A stretch of 64,000 nucleotides of DNA, taken from the NCBI GenBank assembly GCA_963576565.1, contig OY755042.1, positions 2,656,112-2,720,111 of the forward strand, read 5' to 3'. Made by a program: the position numbers and the translations under genes. The DNA comes from Aspidapion aeneum (Eukaryota; Arthropoda; Insecta; Coleoptera; Brentidae). Below are positions 56,065 to 64,000 of this stretch, one piece after another (the first letter of the stretch is position 1; each line of letters begins with the position of its first letter). A model generated the notes under the pieces. That model saw only the letters and a program-made list of their open reading frames with translations. It made no database searches and was not told the origin of the DNA.

Positions 56065-57608
56065 TAAGTTTCGTGGCTAATCGGGCAAAAAGGAGTTTTT
56101 TTGTTTCCCTTATATTTTTCCGTGGGTAGCCTGAAAGCTTAACCTCACGGGGGTCCAAGATCTAATGGACACCTAATAAGTGTTGACAGTTAACCGTTTT
56201 GTCCTTATGGGACTCCTCAGAACACTGCTGGTCAATGTGACAAATCTTGCGAAGGTAATCAGACGGTTTTGTCTCTAATTAAATGTAATTAGTGAGCGAA
56301 CTATAGCAAGAGGCGCCATCTACCGAGATACGAGAGAAACAAAAAACTAAAAGCAGGCGAAAACACTGCTATACAATATCGATCAATGAAAAGATCGAAT
56401 GCAAATAAAAGAAAACAACTATAGTCCGTGACCTACGACAGCTCTTTGTCTTTCAGGCCGGATCAACACAGATTGCATTTTTACCCGTCTTCAAGACAGT
56501 GAGCGTCAATCAACGGAATTTTTAAGCCAAATAATACTAACAAACGTAGAATTTCGTACCCGTGAATTTAAAAATCAAACAAGTTTCGTGGCTAATCGGG
56601 CAAAAAGGAGTTTTTTTGTTTCCCTTATATTTTTCCGTGGGTAGCCTGAAAGCTTAACCTCACAGGGGTCCAAGATCTAATGGACACCTAATAAGTGTTG
56701 ACAGTTAACCGTTTCGTCCTTATGGGACTCCTCAGAACACTGCTGGTCAATGTGACAAATCTTGCGAAGTTAATCAGACGGTTTTGTCTCTAATTAAATG
56801 TAGTTAGTGAGCGAACTATAGCAAGAGGCGCCATCTACCGAGATACGAGAGAAACAAAAAACTAAAAGCAGGCGAAAACACTGCTATACAATATCGATCA
56901 ATGAAAAGATCGAATGCAAATAAAAGAAAACAACTATAGTCCGTGACCTACGACAGCTCTTTGTCTTTCAGGCCGGATCAACACAGATTGCATTTTTACC
57001 CGTCTTCAAGACAGTGAGCGTCAATCAACGGAATTTTTAAGCCAAATAATACTAACAAACGTAGAATTTCGTACCCGTGAATTTAAAAATCAAACTAGTT
57101 TCGTGGCTAATCGGGCAAAAAGGAGTTTTTTTGTTTCCCTTATATTTTTCCGTGGGTAGCCTGAAAGCTTAACCTCACAGGGGTCCAAGATCTAATGGAC
57201 ACCTAATAAGTGTTGACAGTTAACCGTTTCGTCCTTATGGGACTCCTCAGAACACTGCTGGTCAATGTGACAAATCTTGCGAAGTTAATCAGACGGTTTT
57301 GTCTCTAATTAAATGTAGTTAGTGAGCGAACTATAGCAAGAGGCGCCATCTACCGAGATACGAGAGAAACAAAAAACTAAAAGCAGGCGAAAACACTGCT
57401 ATACAATATCGATCAATGAAAAGATCGAATGCAAATAAAAGAAAACAACTATAGTCCGTGACGTACGACAGCTCTTTGTCTTTCAGGCTGGATCAACACA
57501 GATTGCATTTTTACCCGTCTTCAAGACAGTGAGCGTCAATCAACGGAATTTTTAAGCCAAATAATACTAACAAACGTGGAATTTCGTACCCGTGAATTTA
57601 AAAATCAA
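56065..57608 (+). repeat. Tandem array, three units of 515 bp
   Basis: The landmark GTTTCGTGGCTAATCGGGC occurs at 56068, 56583 and 57098, with intervals of exactly 515. Units are nearly identical and end GTACCCGTGAATTTAAAAAT. Each contains GGCGCCATCTACCGAGATAC and GAAAAGATCGAATGCAAATA. A diverged single unit lies at 15920-16290. In both places the unit follows the 3' end of the same LINE family in the same orientation. Confidence 0.93.
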
Positions 57609-58415
57609 CCAAATTTCTGTTTTAAAATGTAGATTTATTTATTTTTGCCTTTTATTAGAACTAAATTCACTTAATCTCAAAAACTAGAGCTGATAGAAAA
57701 AATCTGCTGCCAGTTTTGGAATCAGCACATTAAGTATATCTAAAATCAGTTCTTAGATCTCAGGCACCAAAATAAATTTTTTATTTTGTTGGCCTGTGTA
57801 ATTGTTTGCAACATCCTGTATAAAATTGAATGCGTTAGACATTCGGGAGATGTTAACAAATATTAAAAGTCCAGCCGGCGCACGGCGGCGACGGCGGCGG
57901 GCCGGGAGGCGAAAGGGGGACACGCGTAGGAGCCAGGCTCTACCTCGCCGAAAATTACTCTTTTATGCTCAGTTTAAGCAATCCCGTTCAATAGGTTAGT
58001 TTCCTTAATTTTCGGTAATTGGTTTTATATATAATTGTCGTGTAGTGTCTATGTAGTTTTTAAAGTTTGTCTCAAAATTAGGGATATCAACAACATAGTC
58101 AAGGGAGACCAACTTCACGGTCAAAATTTAATTTTAGACCATTTTGGTTTTCGGAAGATATACCTACGGGGTTACTGGTAATTCATTACATTTCTTTGGG
58201 GATGTGATAGGGGAGGTAGTAAGAAGTAAATTCAACCCCAATATGCATTATGCAAAAATTAAACAGTTTTTGAGATATTAAAATTTTTCTGTTTTTCTTC
58301 AAAAGGTAGATTTTTAAGGGTTAAAACTTAGTTTGCCGAAAATCTACTGTTGATATTTTTAACCTTTAAACAAGAATACTTGCCTACTAACACTAAGATC
58401 TTATGTTTAGAATAA
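57609..58415. other. Intron sequence with an isolated GC-rich patch
   Basis: The stretch 57872-57955 is strongly GC-rich (GGCGGCGACGGCGGCGGGCC) inside AT-rich DNA; its + frame is an Arg-rich open read with no family. From 58140 to 58250 the sequence forms an inverted pair with 60590-60672 (GATGTGATAGGGGAGG against CCTCCCCTATCACATC). Confidence 0.55.
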
Positions 58416-59013
58416 AAAATACTCTGCCAATATATGGGCCCCTAAGCTCACACTAGGTACTATAGTTGTAGTGTACTAAAAACTGAAATATATTTTATTC
58501 AACTCCAGCCTAAATTACCTTTTATTTGATACCACACAAGCCATGTTTTGACTTAAACTCAAATTTTTGAAATCTACCTCCACCCTTAAAAATAAAAAAT
58601 AAAATGTGTTTTGTTAAAATCCGGACACAATTACCTTTCGTTTGATATTACACACGCCATATTTTCACTTAAACTCTGATTTTTGAAATCTACTCCCACC
58701 ATTTAATTTGGTTTATGTTCGGTGGATTTTGTTCATTTTTAAATGGAACCATCTCGACCCAAGACCCAGCCTAGGTACGAAATTTCATTAAAATCGGCCA
58801 AGCGGTTTTTGAGTTATGCGCGTTGGTCGTTACAGACAGACATACAGACAGACAGACATACAGACAGACAGACGGCGCAACAAAAAAGTTTCAAAATCAT
58901 CTGAAACGCAAAGATATATAAAAATTTTTGAAATCGGAGCAACTTTTTTTTTCTCGAAAAAATTAGGATCACCATAGCTCACATTACTATAGTATAGTAT
59001 ATGTGTGAGTTAA
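58416..59013 (-). mobile_element. Hairpin/CTGT family element, copy E
   Basis: Minus orientation. It starts ATACTCTGCCAATATATGGG and has a shortened second hairpin, two 110-bp units, core, a short CTGT tract (58835-58872) and the first hairpin (58976-59011). Confidence 0.78.
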
Positions 59014-59082
59014 AAATCCTGAAAAATGTAGATACTAACTTAATTGTTTTTTAATTTTTTTATTAAACTTTCAAGAGTTTAT

Positions 59083-59588
59083 TTTTCCAATAGTATTTAA
59101 GCTACATTTAAGCTACATTTGTCAAAGTTTTGTTAAAACTTCTTTATTGCCATAGTTACCTTACAGAACACAAATGTTATCAAAACTGCTTGACACGATT
59201 TTGTAATTTTAGAGGAATTCTAAAAACGCACTTGAAAAATGCCTTAATCATCCCATAAGACCCAATATAAAAACCGATCTACCATTAACAACTGATTTTT
59301 TCATGGTAGAGGCCTGAATTTTCTTGTTGCCCTTGGTTAGAGATTTGTTGTGTAGTTTGACAGGTATCAAACCTAAAAAAAATTAGCTGTTAATCATAGA
59401 CCAGTTTTTACACGGGTCTTATGAGGGGATTGAGACATTTTGCAAGTGCGTTTTTTAATACTTCTCTAAAATTAAAAAACCGTGTCAAGCAGTTTTGATA
59501 GTATTTGTGTTTTGTTAGCTAGCTATAACAATAAGGAAATTTTAACAAAATTTTAAAATATTGCTTAAATATTATTGGAAAATATGCG
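59083..59588. mobile_element. Fold-back element between copies E and F
   Basis: The left arm (about 59083-59250) and right arm (about 59430-59588) are inverted. Shared strings are AAAACTGCTTGACACG against CGTGTCAAGCAGTTTT, AACGCACTTG against CAAGTGCGTT, and CCAATAGTATTTAAGC against GCTTAAATATTATTGG. The centre (59255-59420) has a second-order inverted repeat around CATAAGACCC/GGGTCTTATG and is related to 4316-4410. Confidence 0.75.
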
Positions 59589-59610
59589 CTAGAAAGTATA
59601 TTACACTATT

Positions 59611-60185
59611 AAAATACTCTGCCAATCTATGGGCACCTAAGCTCACACTGGGTACTATAGTTATAGTGTATCTACGTGAAAGCTAATATAACTAAAAACT
59701 GAAGTATGTTTTATTGAACTCCAGACTCAATTACCTTTCGTTTGATACCACACAAGCCATGTTTTGACTTAAACTCTAATTTTTCAAATCTACCCCCACC
59801 CTTTTTTTTTAAACTAAAATGTATTTTGTTTAACGCCAGACTCAATTACCTTTCGTTTGATATCACACACGCCATATTTCCACTTAAACACTAATTTTTG
59901 AAATTTACCCCCCCCCCTATTTTTTAAATAAACTAAAATGTATTTTGTTTAACTCCAGACTCAATTACCTTTCGTTTGATATCACACAAGCCATATTTTT
60001 TCATAAACTCTAATTTTTGAAATCTACCCCCACCCGTTTATTTGGCTTGTGCTTGGTGGATTTTGTTCATTTTTAAATGGGACCATCTCGACCCAAAACC
60101 CAGCCTGGGTACCAAATTTTATTAAAATCGGGCAAGCCGTTTTTGAGTTATGCGCGTTGGTCGTTACAGACAGACATACAGACAC

Positions 60186-60228
<43 letters not shown>

Positions 60229-60398
60229 TACAGACAGACAGACAGACAGACAGACAGACGGCGCAACAAAAAAGTTTCAAAATCATCTGAAACGCAAAGA
60301 TATATAAAAATTTTTGAAATCGGAGCAACTTTTTTTTTCTCGAAAAAATTAGGATCACCATAGCTCACACTACTATAGTATAGTATATGTGTGAGCTA
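59611..60398 (-). mobile_element. Hairpin/CTGT family element, copy F
   Basis: Minus orientation. It starts AAAATACTCTGCCAATCTAT, then hairpin, three 110-bp units, core, a CTGT tract of about 20 units with CATA and CACA interruptions (60169-60260), and first hairpin 60361-60396. It is about 600 bases from copy E in the same orientation. Confidence 0.8.
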
Positions 60399-60699
60399 AA
60401 AATTGAAAAATTACAACTTTTTATTTACAATTTATTGGCTATCTAAATGTTTTTCGAATTTTTCTTGCAAATATAAGATCATAGTGTTGTGAATGAATGA
60501 AAATATTAAACATATGTATGTACAGCAGATTTTCTGGAAACTAAGTTATAAGCCTTTAAGGTCTTGGCGAAAAATTTAAACTCAAAACTTAACTTTAGGG
60601 TTAAATTTACTCCTTACCACCTCCCCTATCACATCTCTAAAGGATTGTTTCGAATTTCCAGTCACCCTGTATACAGGGTGTCTCAAAAATATACCGACA

Positions 60700-62095
60700 A
60701 ACTCTAAGGGGTGGTAGGAGGTATCAAAACAAACATTTTTTGTCCAGTAAACATCCCAGCAAACATGGATTACAACAAAAGTACTTTTAAGTACTGGCTT
60801 TCGCTGCTGCCCATAACGGCAAAGTACTAAGTAGGAAGTACTTAATTCTTATTGATTTGAAACAACGGCCTGCATCTGGCCAGCAAGTATATATTTTAGT
60901 ACAAAAAATACTGTACTTTTAAAGTAATGCATTTTTTTTAACTTCTTTGTACACAAAAGCATGTACTTTTAAAGCAATGTATTTTTAGTAAATACAAAAA
61001 AAACTGAATTTTTATACATTTTTTTAAAAAACCTGTACTTTTAAAGCAATGTATTTTATTATTTTTTTTAGTAGTACAAAGAAACTACTTTTATTGTAAA
61101 TATTGTAAGGACATTATTTGATCACGTCTCATATTTACGGAAAGAAATATTTGATCATTATATAAGGATCTTTAATATTTTCCAAGGATTATGGAACATT
61201 CCACACCAATTTAAAAATAAATAAAATCATTCACATTCTCAAGCTTGACATTCCTTAGTGTACCTGTAAAATGTTGACTAGTGTTTGCCATCTAGTGGCA
61301 AGGACGGCAAACATCAACTTGTCAGTTTTTTTGTAAATATTTTATTTTCACAGTAAAATATTTAATATTTTTGTACTAAAATAAAGTGCTTTAAAAACCA
61401 CTGTTTAAAAATACTTTTAAAATGTTTTTTCACTGTTATATTAATTTTACAGTAAATTAAATGTACTTTAAGAGTACCTTCTTCAAAATGTTATTAAAAT
61501 GTTTTTTTTTGTGAATATTTTATTTTCACAGTAAAATATTTAATTGTTTTGTACTAAAATAAAGTGCTTGAAAAGCAACTGTTTAAATATACTTTTAAAA
61601 TGTTTTTTTGCCATTAACGCTGGCTGCACTTGGCATTCTTCAAAAATAAAGTATAATCTTTCGTTGTATTAAAAATAAACTACTAAAATGATGCATTTTT
61701 GGCACTTTTAAATAATATGCAAATTAGACAATACAAAAATAATAAAAATAATGCACATCGTTGCCGATGCCAGCAGTTAAAGTACAATATTAGTAAAGTA
61801 CCAGCAGGTCGATGTTTGCTGGGATATATCCGCAAATGAGCCGTTCGGGCTCTAGAGCAAAAAAACTGTTTTTGGTACTTTTATTTTGCGCATTAATTGA
61901 CTCGCTGTTTACCATGAATTTATTTGTTATTAAACAAAATTATGAGTAAACTGCATTGTAATCAGCGATTCAATTAATGCGCAAATAAAAGTACCGAAAC
62001 AGTTTTTTTGCTCTAGAGTCCAAACGGCTCATTTGCGGACATATGTCTACTGGACAAAATATATTTGTTTTGATTGTCCCTACCACTCACAACTT
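60700..62095. mobile_element. Outer fold-back element interrupted by another element
   Basis: The arm TATCAAAACAAACATTTTTTGTCCAGTA (about 60722-60750) pairs with 62045-62075. The inner arm ATCCGCAAATGAGCCGTTCG (61827-61848) pairs with CGGCTCATTTGCGGA (62025-62039). The arms also carry TCTAGAGCAAAAAAACTGTT and GCGCATTAATTGA-type strings (61850-61900; 61975-62020). A second palindromic element (60755-61823) splits the left arm. Confidence 0.8.
60755..61823. mobile_element. Element with CCCAGCAAACAT ends, nested, 2-bp AT duplication
   Basis: The ends CCCAGCAAACAT and ATGTTTGCTGGG are inverted. Interior GTACTTTTAAAGYAATG words repeat many times in both halves. No coding frame is present. Comparing the split left arm of the host fold-back with its intact right arm gives a 2-bp target duplication (AT). 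The family is not assigned. Confidence 0.8.
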
Positions 62096-62117
62096 GTTAA
62101 AATTACATATTTTTACA

Positions 62118-62170
62118 AGTTCCCAACGAAAGCCATCAAACAAAACGGAGTAGTTGTTTCTGTTGGGTTC
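62118..62170 (+). repeat. Partial copy of the SINE-like element at 6824-7070
   Basis: Matches AAGTTCCCAACGAAAGC, then skips about 40 bases and continues CGGAGTAGTTGTTTCTGTTG, as at 6824-6915. The remainder is missing. Confidence 0.7.
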
Positions 62171-62311
62171 ACATAGTTTGTAGTAATTTGCAAATTTTTA
62201 AGATAAATAAAAATACAATTACATAATTGGCTGTTAATAAGACGTGCGTTGCAGAATTTCCAAGTATGAAAAGAATGCAATGTTAAATTGATATGTAGGA
62301 CTAACTATAAT

Positions 62312-62453
62312 CAAGCGCGGATCTGGTTCAAATTCTCAAAAATTATTTGTAATATAAAAAAAAAATTCCTTTAATTATTAACAAAAAGTGCATATTTTTT
62401 GTTCTAGGGGGGGGGTTAATTACCACGTTACCCCCCTCTCAAATCCGCGCTTG
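62312..62453. mobile_element. MITE with CAAGCGCGGAT ends
   Basis: CAAGCGCGGAT (62312) and ATCCGCGCTTG (ending 62453) are inverted. A G-run/C-run pair lies inside. Length is 142 bp with no ORF. Confidence 0.75.
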
Positions 62454-63226
62454 TTAATAGAAACTTATTGCAATAAAGACAGACACTAATAGTGCCAGGC
62501 AGTATTAAGACAAAATTTTATGTTATAAGAGGTCTGTCAATAATAGGCCTTTGTGTAGTGTAAAATTTCCAGATATATATTTTCGGAAATATTTCCGAAA
62601 ATATTTCATAAAACATTGGAAATATACGGAAATATAGGAAATATTAAAAAGAAGGCTTATACACAAATCAGGAGTTATTCTTTAAAGAAATATACAGAAA
62701 TAAGGTCAAATTTGTACAATAAAAATCTCATTCTTGACACACTACACTATTCACTAGTCGAGGAAGAGGCATATCTTCATCACACTCAATAACATCATAT
62801 TGCCAGTCTACTTCCTCAAAATATTCAATAGTATCGGAAATAAAAATTGTTCTATAGTAAGTTTAATGCTTACAAGGGCCTATTCCTAAATTACGTATCG
62901 CTCAAGGGTGGGGGAGGGGAGGGTTTTGGCCTTGCGTTACACTCAATGTTATTTTAATCTGTTTTTTCTTAAAAATGCGTTACGACGGGTGATTGGGGTC
63001 AAAAATCCTTAATTTTTGCGTTGCGTAATTTAAGAATGCTCCCTACAAAATATATATTTCCAATATTTCCAACGGAAATATTTCCATTTACATCACTACC
63101 TTTGTGTAGTATAAGTCCCCAATTAAAATTTAGTTAAAATTAAGTGCAAAACTTTGTGTTTCTTCTATTAATTTTCTTGATTAATCATCTATAACAAAAA
63201 TTTAATTAATTTTTTTTATAATCAAG
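62454..63226. other. Intron sequence before the LD5 exon
   Basis: The piece 62467-62530 is a diverged end of the MITE seen at 41651-41890. The stretch 62570-62645 is rich in GGAAATAT words and echoed at 63048-63085 in inverted form, suggesting an eroded fold-back element. Nothing else is supported. Confidence 0.45.
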
Positions 63227-63389
63227 GTAAACCCACCAAGTCCTCAACACCACACCGTTGACGCAGAGTACGCTCGTCCGATCAAAGCGACTCAGACGCA
63301 GAACGCTGCACCCAAGAAGGATCTTGATTCTATGCTTGGCAATCTCCAGGCAGATATGAGCCGTCAAGGAGTCAACACTAGTCAAAAAG
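63227..63389 (+). CDS. Pax: Paxillin exon carrying LD5
   Basis: This exon has 54 codons plus one base. The acceptor follows a T-rich tract, ending TAATCAAG at 63226, and the donor is GTCAGT at 63390. The product runs [20 protein letters not shown] and then [20 protein letters not shown]. The latter matches the paxillin LD5 consensus (QLDSMLGSLQSDLNKLGV). This is the last LD motif before the LIM domains. The exon enters in phase 0 and leaves in phase 1, joining the LIM1 exon after a 366-base intron. That is the shortest paxillin intron in the window and one of the few without an obvious mobile element. Confidence 0.94.
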
Positions 63390-63727
63390 GTCAGTCTTAG
63401 CTAAAATGTAATTTAATTTCATTAATTATTATCACTATCTCTTGTTCTTGGACATAGGCCTTTCCCAATATCTTACACTCTTCTCTGTCTGTCGCCATGC
63501 TCATCCATCTACTTTCTGCGAGTTTCTTCAAATCGTCCGTTATCTCATTTGGGGTCTTCCCCTACCCTTTTATTTTCCCAAGGTCTCCAGTTTATAAAAC
63601 ATTTGTTCCATCGATCGTCTTTCTGTCTGATATTATAACCGGCAAATTTCCATTCTAATTTTGCTACTTCGCCTTTTGGGAGAAGGGCTATAATTCAGGC
63701 TTTTATTTAAAGTTGACTTTTACTTAA

Positions 63728-64000
<273 letters not shown>

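Noticed and set aside
57802..57999. Arg-rich 65-codon ORF as an antimicrobial or histone-like protein
   Set aside because: Created by a short GC-rich patch; no signal, family match or gene structure.

Overview
This is a nuclear segment from an insect genome. It is AT-rich, its exons have GT-AG boundaries, and most of it is mobile-element debris. I lean towards a beetle or another insect with an expanded genome, but that is inference from element style. No prokaryotic, plasmid or CRISPR feature is present.

The only host gene I can support is paxillin (Pax) on the + strand. It is a focal-adhesion scaffold with N-terminal LD motifs and C-terminal LIM domains. Both ends lie outside the window. 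Visible exons are 182-357 (LD1), 28419-28605 (LD2), 30719-30902 (LD3-like), 34611-34794 (LD4), 63227-63389 (LD5) and 63756-63967 (LIM1 and start of LIM2). All splice phases agree. A 60-base phase-0 LD4-like exon at 44961-45020 is a candidate extra or alternative exon. A truncated copy of the LD4 exon with an in-frame stop lies at 33351-33441. The introns measure about 28.1, 2.1, 3.7, 28.4 and 0.37 kb.

The introns hold nested mobile elements. (1) Fold-back elements: 400-1867, 22733-24149 and 36558-37538; the last two share a core but have differently homogenised tandem-repeat arms. (2) A twice-inserted 1.35-1.39 kb element (24630-25983, 31798-33184) with 9-11 bp target duplications. (3) hAT elements (5309-6338, 40217-41435, 46265-47428), two with clean 8-bp duplications. 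(4) A TA-duplicating 1.5 kb element with ~500-bp inverted arms (2066-3587, 38474-39972). (5) Six copies of a hairpin-ended, CTGT-microsatellite family resembling Helentron-type HINE/DINE elements. (6) Non-LTR retrotransposon remains: a reverse transcriptase (16796-18046), RTE-type fragments (20703-21118, 35740-38030, 51790-53190) and RNase H-bearing fragments (9638-10060, 11640-12400, 42410-44230). (7) A degenerate multicopy arthropod gene (54041-55557). (8) Tandem arrays of 118, 142, 162, 349 and 515 bp, a tRNA-Thr-like sequence, and a SINE-like insertion with a 27-bp target duplication.

The strongest leads are the alternative LD4 exon, the two related fold-back elements whose inverted arms have been homogenised to different repeat sequences, and the hairpin/CTGT family. 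All coordinates were read by eye and no database search was possible.
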